Shown here: positions 26,679 through 35,185 of the stretch, in pieces
Layout: every line of letters starts with the position of its first letter
How positions within the stretch are numbered: position 1 is the first letter of the stretch
Position numbers and translations under genes: made by a program
Source of the DNA: Paenibacillus polymyxa M1
Lineage (GTDB): Bacteria; Bacillota; Bacilli; Paenibacillales; Paenibacillaceae
Assembly: GCF_000237325.1 (NCBI RefSeq)
Contig: NC_017542.1
Span: forward strand, 3,878,501-3,942,500
Direction of reading: 5' to 3'
Length of the DNA: 64,000 nt
Notes under the pieces: model-generated
Seen by the model: the letters and a program-made list of their open reading frames with translations, nothing else
The model's database searches: none
Told to the model about the DNA's origin: nothing

Positions 26679-26707
26679 AAAAAAAACCGCCGAATAACTC
26701 GGCGGTT
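26679..26707 (-). terminator. Rho-independent terminator of the opp operon
   Basis: Perfect 9-bp stem AACCGCCGA / TCGGCGGTT, 5-nt loop, then a T8 run on the minus strand, 17 bp after the oppF stop. Confidence 0.92.
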
Positions 26708-26723
26708 GGTATATAGAACAAGA

Positions 26724-27659
26724 TCAAGCGTAAGGTTCAGCTACAAAATGTCCTTTAGACACTTCGATAAGCGTGGCATTTTCCAGGTTATAAGCCCCTG
26801 CCTTATTATCGGACGCGTTATGAATCGGTCCGCCTTGATCGTCAGGCATAATAATTCGTTTTTTGTTGGCTTCGACTTCCGGGTCAGGAAGTGGAATCGC
26901 CGACAAAAGCATTTTCGTATATGGATGAATCGGATTGGCATATAATTCAGAGCTTTCAGCAAGCTCCACCATTCTGCCTCTATACATTACAGCTACCCGA
27001 TCACTAATGTGCTTGACCATCGACAGATCATGCGCAATGAACAGGTACGTCAGGCCCAGACGTTCTTGAAGCTCTTTTAACAGGTTGACAACTTGAGCCT
27101 GAATGGATACGTCAAGCGCTGAAATCGGCTCATCACAAATGATGAACTTAGGATTAACAGCCAATGCACGGGCAATACCGATCCGTTGACGTTGGCCACC
27201 AGAAAACTCATGCGGATAGCGTGTTGCATGGTCAGGGTTCAAACCAACCAGATCAAGTAACTCCTCAATCCGTTTTTTACGTTCTGCACGGCTACCTGCC
27301 ATATTGTGAATATCCAGTGCCTCACCAATAATATCAGACACAGTAAAACGCGGGTTCAATGATGCATACGGATCTTGAAAGATCATCTGCATATCACGAC
27401 GCATTGCTTTCATTTTACCCGGTGATAATTTGTAAATATCTGTGCCGTTAAAACGTACGCTACCTGCTGTAGGTTCATACAAGCGCAAAATAGTACGACC
27501 CGCTGTAGATTTACCACAACCGGATTCGCCAACCATACCCAGCGTTTCACCCTCACGAATATAGAAATTCAGGTTATCCACCGCTTTGAGCACACGGTTT
27601 TTGCCAACATTAAAATACTTTTTAAGACCTTCAACCTCAATTAAATTGTTGCTACTCAC
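26724..27659 (-). CDS. oppF: Oligopeptide ABC transporter ATP-binding protein OppF
   Basis: Nucleotide-binding subunit powering oligopeptide import. 311 residues. Walker [11 protein letters not shown]-loop [13 protein letters not shown], signature [15 protein letters not shown], Walker [13 protein letters not shown] and H-loop FIAHDLSMV are all intact. The C-terminal extension ([14 protein letters not shown] and onward) is the oligo/dipeptide-transporter type. It starts 14 bp after oppC. The usual second ATPase, OppD, is missing from the operon, so it must act as a homodimer or pair with an ATPase coded elsewhere. Confidence 0.93.
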   Translation of the reverse strand: MSSNNLIEVEGLKKYFNVGKNRVLKAVDNLNFYIREGETLGMVGESGCGKSTAGRTILRLYEPTAGSVRFNGTDIYKLSPGKMKAMRRDMQMIFQDPYASLNPRFTVSDIIGEALDIHNMAGSRAERKKRIEELLDLVGLNPDHATRYPHEFSGGQRQRIGIARALAVNPKFIICDEPISALDVSIQAQVVNLLKELQERLGLTYLFIAHDLSMVKHISDRVAVMYRGRMVELAESSELYANPIHPYTKMLLSAIPLPDPEVEANKKRIIMPDDQGGPIHNASDNKAGAYNLENATLIEVSKGHFVAEPYA

Positions 27660-27673
27660 GATGATCTCACCTC

Positions 27674-28624
27674 CTATTTCTTCAACTTCGGATCAAGCGC
27701 ATCACGCAAGCCGTCGCCAAAAAGGTTGAACGCAAGCATAATCAAACTGATCAAACCTGCTGGGAAAAGCATCCGCCACGGATAATACATCCACCCTGTC
27801 AGAGCTGATTCAATCATTGAACCCAGCGATGCCTCTGGATTCGGTACCCCTAAACCGAGGAAGCTCAGGAAAGCTTCGGAAAAAATAGCGGTCGGAACGC
27901 TCAACGTCAATGTAACGATGATCGGACCTACTGCATTAGGCAAGAGGTGACGGAAAAGCAAACGACCTGCTCCAGCACCCATTGAACGGGAAGCAAGTAC
28001 GAATTCTCGGTTTTTAAGTTGCAGCATTTCACCACGTACAATCCACGACATGTTAATCCACCCCGTTACACAGAGCGCAATAATAATTGTAGTGATACTT
28101 GGCTCCAGTACAACCAGCAACAGGATCGTAACAAGCAAGTAAGGAATGGAGTACAAGATTTCAGAAAATTTATTCATGATTTCATCAACGCGGCCACCAA
28201 AGTAACCCATAATTCCACCATAAATAACACCAATCAGTAAATCAATCAAAGCTGCGGCCAGGCCTATCGTCAAGGAAATCCGTGCTCCCATCCATGTACG
28301 GACAAACATATCACGTCCAAGATCATCCGTACCGAACCAATGCTCCGCAGAAGGTGGCAGATTCGTGCTCAGTAAATCATTAGAGTAATAATTATAGGGT
28401 GACAATATCGGACCTATTAAAGAAAAAAGCACAATCAGAACTAAAACAATCAAGCTAGTCATTGCAACCTTGTTTTTACGAAGTCGTTCCCAGGCATCGC
28501 GCCAAGCAGATAAGCTTTCTCGCTGAATAACTTCAGACTGCTTTTCATCGACCCCTATTTTTTGGAAATCTTCCGGTTTCACCTGAAGTTTATCCAAATT
28601 CACAGCATTGTCTTTCACAGACAT
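27674..28624 (-). CDS. oppC: Oligopeptide ABC transporter permease OppC
   Basis: Membrane permease of the oligopeptide importer, 316 residues from the ATG at 28624 (GGAGGGG site). A ~50-residue hydrophilic N-terminus precedes the OppC signature segment (AWERLRKNKVAM and a membrane helix). The FGTDDLGRDMFVRTWMGARI motif and a BPD_transp_1 domain with EFVLASRSMGAGAGRLLFRH (EAA loop) and LSFLGLGVPNPEAS follow; five or six helices in all. Starts 4 bp after oppB. Confidence 0.95.
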   Translation of the reverse strand: MSVKDNAVNLDKLQVKPEDFQKIGVDEKQSEVIQRESLSAWRDAWERLRKNKVAMTSLIVLVLIVLFSLIGPILSPYNYYSNDLLSTNLPPSAEHWFGTDDLGRDMFVRTWMGARISLTIGLAAALIDLLIGVIYGGIMGYFGGRVDEIMNKFSEILYSIPYLLVTILLLVVLEPSITTIIIALCVTGWINMSWIVRGEMLQLKNREFVLASRSMGAGAGRLLFRHLLPNAVGPIIVTLTLSVPTAIFSEAFLSFLGLGVPNPEASLGSMIESALTGWMYYPWRMLFPAGLISLIMLAFNLFGDGLRDALDPKLKK

Positions 28625-28628
28625 AAAG

Positions 28629-29561
28629 TTACCCCTCCTTCCCGCCGGACAGCTTAATCCGAGGATCAATAAACCCATACGCGACATCTGTAATAAAACG
28701 CGCTAACATAAGCAAAACACCGTAAAAAATCGTTATGCCCATAATCATGGTGTAATCACGGCTTGTGATACTTTCCACAAACACTTTACCAATACCGCCA
28801 ATCCCGAAAATCCGTTCAATAACCACAGATCCGGTAATAATATTCGCTGTCATTGGACCTACGTAGGTAACAACTGGCAAAATAGCATTCCGCACAACGT
28901 GTTTGAACATGATCGTAATGGATTTCAAGCCTTTAGCTTTGGCCGTCTTGATATAATCTGCATGCAGTACTTCTATCATACTGGAACGCGTCAATCGTGC
29001 AATAAATGCAATTGGTTGAGCCGACAAAGCCGCAACAGGCAGAACGTAGTCCATTGGGCCCTCGAAGCCCATAACATTAAACAATTCCAACTTTTGGGCA
29101 AAAAAGAACTGAATTAATGATGCCAGAACGAAGCTGGGAACCGCAATACCCAGAATTGCCAATATCATCGCCACGGTATCAATGAGTCTACGATGGTACA
29201 AAGCCGCCAGCATACCTAGTAAAATACCGACAATAATGGAAACAATAATTGCGACTAGACCTAACTTTAGTGATACCATGAAGGTCTGTCCAATAATGTC
29301 GCTCACATTTTGATTCAATTTTTTCATAGAAATACCAAAATCACCCGTAACAATATCACCTAAGTATTTAAAATATTGTACATATACAGGCTTATCCAAC
29401 CCATACTGTTCCATTAATCGGGCTTGAATCTCAGGAGACGTCGCTCTTTCGCTCATGAAAGGGTTACCTGGAATTGCCTTCATCAGAAAGAACGTCGCAG
29501 AGATCAGAATGAGCAAAGAAATAAGCATAAATATAAATTTACTGATCAAATAACGCGCCAT
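28629..29561 (-). CDS. oppB: Oligopeptide ABC transporter permease OppB
   Basis: Second permease of the importer, 310 residues and six membrane helices. Begins MARYLISKFIFMLISL with the usual ATFFLMKAIPGNPF and LMEQYGLDKPVYVQYFKYL periplasmic stretch; EAA loop DYIKTAKAKGLKSITIMFKH; ends YGFIDPRIKLSG, typical of OppB. GGGAGGTG ribosome site. Separated from oppA by a strong hairpin. Confidence 0.95.
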   Translation of the reverse strand: MARYLISKFIFMLISLLILISATFFLMKAIPGNPFMSERATSPEIQARLMEQYGLDKPVYVQYFKYLGDIVTGDFGISMKKLNQNVSDIIGQTFMVSLKLGLVAIIVSIIVGILLGMLAALYHRRLIDTVAMILAILGIAVPSFVLASLIQFFFAQKLELFNVMGFEGPMDYVLPVAALSAQPIAFIARLTRSSMIEVLHADYIKTAKAKGLKSITIMFKHVVRNAILPVVTYVGPMTANIITGSVVIERIFGIGGIGKVFVESITSRDYTMIMGITIFYGVLLMLARFITDVAYGFIDPRIKLSGGKEG

Positions 29562-29681
29562 CGCCCGTTTACACCTCCCATATTTTTCGACACCATTCGA
29601 TTCTATAGAAATAGAGTTGGGTTATCCAATCTACTTGTATGCATGGTTAGTTTAATCATATTAAGAAGAACCCTCACACAC

Positions 29682-29725
29682 AAAAAAAACGGGATATATA
29701 TGGCAGTACCCACATATATATCCCG
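29682..29725 (-). terminator. Attenuating terminator between oppA and oppB
   Basis: Perfect 13-bp stem CGGGATATATATG / CATATATATCCCG followed by T8 on the minus strand, between oppA and the permease genes. Partial termination here would give more binding protein than permease, a common design in binding-protein transporters. Confidence 0.9.
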
Positions 29726-29762
29726 AAGTAACTCCTCAACTTCAGAATCAAGTATTAGCTAC

Positions 29763-31463
29763 TTACTGTGTTATATAAGCTCTTGTAAAATCAATTGCAC
29801 CACTAAAATCCAAGGCAACGCCTTTTACATTTGGTTTCGTCAAAGAAGTATTAGAGTAGTAATAAATCGGCAGTAAAACCATATCATCCTGAACAAGAAG
29901 CTTCTCTGCTTTCGCAAATATTTCCATGCGTTTTCCTGGATCAGTTTCTGTTTTAGCCGCTTTAATCAAACCATCATATTCAGGATTAGAATATCCAGAA
30001 TTATTGTTGCCATTACCAGTTGTCCAGATATCCAGGAAAGTCATCGGATCATTAAAGTCAGCAGACCATCCACCACGTGCAATTTGGAAATTCAACTTGT
30101 TACGTGTTTGGATAAATACGCCCCACTCCTGGTTTTGCGTTTTCACGTCGATTCCCAGGCTTTTCTTCCACATATCTGCAACTGCCAAAGCAATTTTTTG
30201 GTGTCCTTCAGTAGAATTGTAGAGTAGAGTGATTGGAGGGAGTGAAGTTACTCCTTCTTCCTTCATACCTTCTTGAAGCAATTTCTTCGCTTCAGCTACA
30301 TCTTCTTTGAAATAATCATCTTTATGTTCATTACGGTATTCCTGAGATAAGCCTTTAATTCCCGGAGGTACAAAGCCGTAAGCAGGAATCTCTCCACCCA
30401 TCGTTACTCTATCAACAATCGGCTGACGTTGAATCGACATTGCAAATGCTTTACGAATTTTAAGATTATTGAACGGTTTTTCGGTGACGTTAAACAAATA
30501 GTAATAGGTGCTTGCTATACCTTTAGCCTGGAATTCGTTAGGCATTTCATTTTTCACAGCCATCATTTGGTCTGCAGGAATTTCGCCATTAGGTTTACCT
30601 GCATAATCAAGTTGTCCACTTCTGTAAGAAGCGAGTTCTGTTGCACCGCTGTTTACGAGGGACATTGTAATTTTCTTCAGTTTAATTTCGTCCTTACCCC
30701 AATAATTCTCGCTTTTGGAAACCTCGATCTTTTGACCTGTCTCCCAAGTCGACAATGTGAAAGGCCCGTTAGTGATCATGCTTTCTTTTTTAGTCGCCCA
30801 TTTATCATTTCCTTCAACAGACGGATGCACCGGATAATAGGTGTAGAAAGAAGTCAATCCCAGGAAGTAAGGTGTTGCATGTTCCAGTTCTACCTGCAAT
30901 GTATGATCGTCAACTGCTTTGACACCTACATCTTTGAAGTCCGTAACTTTAGTACCTTTAAAAGATTTGGAGGTGCTTAGGTTGTAACCCTCAGCATTTT
31001 TGATATAGTACAATTGGTAAGCATATGGAGGTGCAGGAGCCGTGGAAGGATCCAATACCCGTTGCCAAGCAAATACGAAGTCACTTGCTTTGACTGGGTC
31101 GCCATTACTCCATTTTGCAGTATCGCGAAGCTTGAACGTATAGGTTTTGCCGTCATCGGAAATTTTCCAAGATTCAGCTACGCCAGGAATTTCTTTACCA
31201 TCAGGGCCCATGCGAACAAGACCTTCATACATTGTTTTCAAAACAGTGTTTGCTTGAGTATCTTGAGCCTGTGCCGGATCGAACGTTGGCGGCTCGGATG
31301 CAAGGTTAATGCGCAAAATTTGCTTGTCGGCCGGGGCCGGCGTAGTCGAGGTGTTTTCTTGTGCGCCCTTACCATTGGTATCATTCTTGCCGCCGCAACC
31401 TGCGAGCAGTGCGCCAACTGCAAGAACGAGTGTCAAAAGGACTAAAAAGCTTTTCCTTTTCAT
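29763..31463 (-). CDS. oppA: Oligopeptide-binding lipoprotein OppA
   Basis: Extracellular substrate-binding lipoprotein of the SBP_bac_5 family, 566 residues. Lipobox LLAGC with the lipidated cysteine at about residue 23, then a Gly/Asn/Thr-rich linker. ILRINLASEPPTFDPAQAQD and the KWSNGDPVKASDFVFAWQRVLDP block are the family signature and resemble OppA/DppE-type oligopeptide binders. AGGGGG ribosome site. First gene of the opp operon. Confidence 0.95.
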   Translation of the reverse strand: MKRKSFLVLLTLVLAVGALLAGCGGKNDTNGKGAQENTSTTPAPADKQILRINLASEPPTFDPAQAQDTQANTVLKTMYEGLVRMGPDGKEIPGVAESWKISDDGKTYTFKLRDTAKWSNGDPVKASDFVFAWQRVLDPSTAPAPPYAYQLYYIKNAEGYNLSTSKSFKGTKVTDFKDVGVKAVDDHTLQVELEHATPYFLGLTSFYTYYPVHPSVEGNDKWATKKESMITNGPFTLSTWETGQKIEVSKSENYWGKDEIKLKKITMSLVNSGATELASYRSGQLDYAGKPNGEIPADQMMAVKNEMPNEFQAKGIASTYYYLFNVTEKPFNNLKIRKAFAMSIQRQPIVDRVTMGGEIPAYGFVPPGIKGLSQEYRNEHKDDYFKEDVAEAKKLLQEGMKEEGVTSLPPITLLYNSTEGHQKIALAVADMWKKSLGIDVKTQNQEWGVFIQTRNKLNFQIARGGWSADFNDPMTFLDIWTTGNGNNNSGYSNPEYDGLIKAAKTETDPGKRMEIFAKAEKLLVQDDMVLLPIYYYSNTSLTKPNVKGVALDFSGAIDFTRAYITQ

Positions 31464-31616
31464 CTAGCGTTTTCCCCCTAGTTCTAAAGTGGTATATGTT
31501 TATAGATTATACAACCAGCGGTCAAAAAAATCTACATTACATTTCTTCAAATTGAGCTTTTTTTTCAAAAAAACATGATTAATTCATATTTTTTCATCAT
31601 TTCATGTCACATTTCA

Positions 31617-32006
31617 TCACATAGAGTTGAATATATTTTTAAATATACCAACAACAGTCAACAAAGTATACGCCAATGTCATCGCCATAAAAGTTAATCT
31701 CCAGACCGCTCTACATAATCTTTTACCATCAACCTTTCCCTTTATTCGGTTTTGAGCTCCTCCAATTAAACCCAATGCCAGTAACAAGAGCAGTAGAATC
31801 AAATAAAAACCGAATCGGGATGTAAACAGGACATTAAAGAGTGCTGCGACGGAAAATATCAGAAAAAAAGTGGTAATATCCATAGAAGTAAGCAATGATT
31901 TCTTCTTTTCCATTTTAAGAATGTAGCGACAAACCGCAAACACGATCAAAAACGGAAAAAAGGGAAGAATACTGAAAGTGATAATAGTACCTTGTATAAG
32001 ACTCAA
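31617..32006 (-). CDS. DUF3397 family membrane protein
   Basis: Small membrane protein of 129 residues with four hydrophobic segments (about 8-28, 44-60, 66-83, 105-123). It looks like the DUF3397 family of Bacillales, which has no known function. TTG at 32006 is the only suitable start; GAGGGGTG stands upstream, inside the 3' end of panE. The spacing of 4 bp from panE shows the two are co-transcribed. Confidence 0.75.
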   Translation of the reverse strand: MSLIQGTIITFSILPFFPFLIVFAVCRYILKMEKKKSLLTSMDITTFFLIFSVAALFNVLFTSRFGFYLILLLLLLALGLIGGAQNRIKGKVDGKRLCRAVWRLTFMAMTLAYTLLTVVGIFKNIFNSM

Positions 32007-32010
32007 CTGA

Positions 32011-32991
32011 TCACCCCTCTTTTAGCCGCATTCCTTCAATTAATTGCCACAATACCTCATGAGTTGGTGCACTAATCCCAGCTCGCTTTGCCATCTGCAC
32101 CAGTTGCCCGTTAATGGAAGCAACTTCGGTCATGGACTGTGCAAGTACATCAGCTAGCATAGATGAGTGATTCTCTGCCGTTGCCCGGCAAACATCCATA
32201 ATTTGATCCCACCATGAACTTTCCCAGCGGATACCATGAGCTTCATACACTTGAATGCCTTCATCATATAGTTTACGCATCATATGTATTCGAACAGGCT
32301 CCGATAGCAGCTCGCCATTTCGAACTCGCCATACGGCTGTCAGTGGATTGATCACAGCGTTAATCAACAACTTGCGATAAATCCCTTTCTCGATTTCTTT
32401 CGACAAGCAAACGTCAAATCCTGCTGCAAGCAGCCGATTTAGCACACATTGTTTGAATTGATTGTTGTGCTCCCCCTCTCCTTCCTCCGAAAATCCAATT
32501 TCAGTCACGCCCGATCCTGCATGCACAATGGATGCTGCCCCCTGTTTCTTGGCTCCTTCGGTTGTCACAGCAGAGTATACTACAGCTTTAGGCCACGCCT
32601 GCCTGATGCGTTCTATATGACCTATTCCATTCTGCAAACAAATAATCCCTGGATCTGTTTCCGTTTGAGCCACAGGCTGGATCTGTTCCAGTACTTCTCC
32701 TATCGCCCCCTGTTTGGTCAAAAACATAATCCATCGTGCCGGAGCCTGTGAATTTAACCGTTGCCAATCTGCCATTGGCGCTACCTTTAATTGGTCCCCC
32801 GTCACATGAACAACCACCTGCCCCTCATTATCAAGGACAGTAATCCCTTCACGAGCAATGATGTGTGCCTGTTCAAGTGTTCGTGTCCACAGCCTTACTG
32901 TAGCACCCGTGGCCGATAATCTCCCGGCAAACAGCAATCCCAGCGAACCCGCTCCAATAATATCAATCACTTTGTATCGTCTCGCTTCCAT
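32011..32991 (-). CDS. panE: Ketopantoate reductase family protein (PanE/ApbA)
   Basis: NADPH-dependent 2-dehydropantoate 2-reductase family, pantothenate pathway. Rossmann loop VIDIIGAGSLGLLFAGRL, substrate motif FLTKQGAI..LQNGIGHIERI, and C-terminal LLINAVINPLTAVWRVRNGELL with the catalytic Lys and Asn. 326 residues from the ATG at 32991. Ribosome site is poor; an upstream in-frame TTG (33033) overlaps the rsfA terminator and also lacks one. Position between the RsfA-like gene and bshC recalls ylbQ in Bacillus subtilis. Confidence 0.85.
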   Translation of the reverse strand: MEARRYKVIDIIGAGSLGLLFAGRLSATGATVRLWTRTLEQAHIIAREGITVLDNEGQVVVHVTGDQLKVAPMADWQRLNSQAPARWIMFLTKQGAIGEVLEQIQPVAQTETDPGIICLQNGIGHIERIRQAWPKAVVYSAVTTEGAKKQGAASIVHAGSGVTEIGFSEEGEGEHNNQFKQCVLNRLLAAGFDVCLSKEIEKGIYRKLLINAVINPLTAVWRVRNGELLSEPVRIHMMRKLYDEGIQVYEAHGIRWESSWWDQIMDVCRATAENHSSMLADVLAQSMTEVASINGQLVQMAKRAGISAPTHEVLWQLIEGMRLKEG

Positions 32992-33033
32992 CTTTTTTTC
33001 TACTATATCATATGCACTCCAATGAAATAACAA

Positions 33034-33070
33034 AAAACGCCAACTACGGCCAAGCGATAGTTGACGTTTT
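33034..33070 (-). terminator. Terminator of the RsfA-like gene
   Basis: Stem of 13 bp with one wobble (AAAACGTCAACTA / TAGTTGGCGTTTT) and T6 on the minus strand, 25 bp after the stop codon of the upstream gene. Confidence 0.85.
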
Positions 33071-33094
33071 ATTTAGATAGCTATTGTAATCTTG

Positions 33095-33745
33095 CTACTC
33101 AATGCGCTCCAGATTCCCATTAGCATCCATTTTGAACCTGGATTTAAGCTCTTCCTCATCTTCAGTGATTAAAGCCAATCGCCGGGCACGGTCCATAATC
33201 TGAATCAGAGCTTTATAATCATCATTTACAACACGATAGTCGGTCTGCACATCATTCACTTCTTTGGACAGCCGGTCATTAATGGAGCGAAGCTGATTTA
33301 ATTCTTCTTCCTTTTCCCGCAAATCTTTCTCCAGCATCTTAATCTGCCGATTCGTCTCCTGCATAGATCCCTTCCATTGACGCAAGAAGCGAATTACTGC
33401 ATCAATAGATAACGTATCTTCACTCGTTCCATCTGTTCTGTATCCCCCTTCGACTGGATCGAGCGTGGCAAAGGCCGCCACCTGCGATACACCTACCGGG
33501 CTCTGCTTACGAATATAACTGCGCTTCTGGCGCTGTGCTTTGGCAATGCCAATCGCTTCATCATAACGTTTGCGCACGCAGCTATTCCAACGAAAGCCGC
33601 ATGCTGCAGAGGTTCTACCTATTTTTTGTCCAACCTCCTCAAACGCAGCGAGCTGTGTTCCACCTTCCCGGATATGCCGCAATGTCACCTCCGCCAATAT
33701 CAAGTCATCTTCCGCACTCCATGCATCTTGTCTTATTGCAGTCAT
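33095..33745 (-). CDS. RsfA/YlbO-family prespore-specific regulator
   Basis: 216 residues with an N-terminal Myb/SANT-like DNA-binding domain ([20 protein letters not shown], then [13 protein letters not shown]) and a C-terminal coiled coil (about 125-185). This layout is that of RsfA and its paralogue YlbO, forespore factors that tune SigF-dependent genes. The local order (ylbO-like, panE, bshC, mraZ) matches Bacillus subtilis, so it is more likely the YlbO counterpart than RsfA itself. AGGAGGG site before ATG. Confidence 0.85.
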   Translation of the reverse strand: MTAIRQDAWSAEDDLILAEVTLRHIREGGTQLAAFEEVGQKIGRTSAACGFRWNSCVRKRYDEAIGIAKAQRQKRSYIRKQSPVGVSQVAAFATLDPVEGGYRTDGTSEDTLSIDAVIRFLRQWKGSMQETNRQIKMLEKDLREKEEELNQLRSINDRLSKEVNDVQTDYRVVNDDYKALIQIMDRARRLALITEDEEELKSRFKMDANGNLERIE

Positions 33746-34041
33746 GCCTCTAGCCCTCCTAACAACATCCTGAAATAACCGTCTTCATGAACCGATCTTG
33801 CCGGTATTTGAATAGGGTATAAAAGCTGTTTATTCATTCCTATGCCTCTCGTAGAGTTCATAGAATCTATTTGATACTAAATTGTATTTCCATTTCTGCC
33901 AGAACTCATACGTGAAGTAAACAGTTTCGGGTTTCAAGCATGCTCTGACTGCTGTACAATAAAATGAATGGTTAAAGAATAAAAAAGGATCATATACATT
34001 ACCATTAGTCTTTTTCTGGAATACATAAAAGGGGAAACTAA
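33746..34041. other. Divergent intergenic region
   Basis: About 300 bases between two divergently transcribed genes. I see no gene. On the plus strand TTTCAA, 17 bp and TACAAT at about 33960 could be a weak SigA promoter for the downstream secreted protein, giving a leader of about 70 nt. No convincing SigE, SigF or SigG promoter was found. Confidence 0.35.
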
Positions 34042-35127
34042 ATGAATAAACGAATAAAAATCGCGATCTGTACCCTGCTGGCCCTCATTATGATGCTGAC
34101 TACCATATATGTATGTCCTACTTTGGCCGCTCCCACTCCTGAAGAAAATCAGATTTTACAAGATAGTCTGTCTATCGTGGAGATCGACCATGAAATCGAG
34201 CGAATTAGTCAGGAGCAGCAGGCTCTTTTACAGCGTCAGCAGGAACTGCGTAGTAGTCTAGCTGATCAACAGAAGCAAATGGACCTACAACGTGAGCGTG
34301 CAGGTTCTGTACTGCGATCTTACTATATGGGAGAAAGGGACAAGCTGCTGAGTGTAGTGCTAGGGGCTAAAAGTATAAAGCAACTTCTCTCTTTGTACGA
34401 TTATTACTTATTGTTGATTAGTCACGATCAGGATGTGCTTCAGGAATACGAATCCAATTATCAATTTATGCGAAAAACAGAGCAGCAAGTTGCCCAAGCC
34501 ACGACGGAACTGGAGACGGTTAAAACAAACCTACTGGCACAACGTAAACGGATTCTCCAACTCCAGTCGCGTGTAGATGACGGCGTTAACGCCAGTGATA
34601 GCCCTGAAACCCTACGCAAGCTAATTGGTGAAATGACAGCTTATTGGGAGAATGTAGGGGTATACGAGGTAAACAAACACTTTAAAGCATTAGCTCAAGC
34701 GATGCAGGATCTGCCCCAATTCATTCAACAACAGCAAGGAGCCATGGTTACAAATGGAAAAATCATTACGATAAGCATTCGTGAAGAGGAATTTAACCGT
34801 TTTTTAAAGTCTGAGAATGAATTGTTTAATCACTTCAACTTCTCCTTTGTGCAGGATCGGATTGTGGTAGAAGGTCAACAAGGAACGATGAAATTAAGGG
34901 TAGAAGGTCACTATACGGTAGAGAATGAACCGAAAAATGCAATTCTATTTCATGTAGATCGACTGATATTTAACGGGCTGGAACTGCCGGACACGACTCG
35001 CAACAAGCTGGAAGAAGATTTTGATCTCGGCTTCTACCCACAGCAGCTTATTTCATATGTCAAAGCCACAGAAGTACATGCTTTAAAAGGCATTCTTGAA
35101 GTTAAGCTCGAATTAAGCTTTAAGTAA
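34042..35127 (+). CDS. Secreted coiled-coil protein with CwlO/PcsB-like N-terminus
   Basis: Not assigned to a named gene. 361 residues: signal peptide (1-30, cleavage near TLAA), then a long coiled coil (about 44-95 and 130-180). Between them RAGSVLRSYYMGERDKLLSV and GAKSIKQLLSLYDYY resemble the coiled-coil domain of CwlO, PcsB and related proteins that bind FtsEX. No NlpC/P60, M23 or CHAP catalytic domain follows. Instead a ~115-residue C-terminal domain (239-361, starting KIITISIREEEFNRFL) of predicted beta-strands recalls YceB/DUF2993-type lipid-binding folds; that resemblance is weak. Clear AAAGGGG site. Probably a wall-associated regulator. Confidence 0.7.
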   Translation: MNKRIKIAICTLLALIMMLTTIYVCPTLAAPTPEENQILQDSLSIVEIDHEIERISQEQQALLQRQQELRSSLADQQKQMDLQRERAGSVLRSYYMGERDKLLSVVLGAKSIKQLLSLYDYYLLLISHDQDVLQEYESNYQFMRKTEQQVAQATTELETVKTNLLAQRKRILQLQSRVDDGVNASDSPETLRKLIGEMTAYWENVGVYEVNKHFKALAQAMQDLPQFIQQQQGAMVTNGKIITISIREEEFNRFLKSENELFNHFNFSFVQDRIVVEGQQGTMKLRVEGHYTVENEPKNAILFHVDRLIFNGLELPDTTRNKLEEDFDLGFYPQQLISYVKATEVHALKGILEVKLELSFK

Positions 35128-35133
35128 AAACAA

Positions 35134-35160
35134 AAGACCTCGGGATGTTCCCGAGGTCTT
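35134..35160 (+). terminator. Bidirectional terminator
   Basis: Perfect 12-bp stem AAGACCTCGGGA / TCCCGAGGTCTT with a 3-nt loop, between two convergent genes. The T-rich side is stronger on the minus strand (after phoH2), but it can serve both. Confidence 0.9.
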
Positions 35161-35185
35161 AATTATTTGTAATAACGATCAAAAG

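Noticed and set aside
30429..31445. Two antisense open frames opposite oppA
   Set aside because: They lie entirely within oppA, which has a lipobox and the family signature. Their sequences show no domain.
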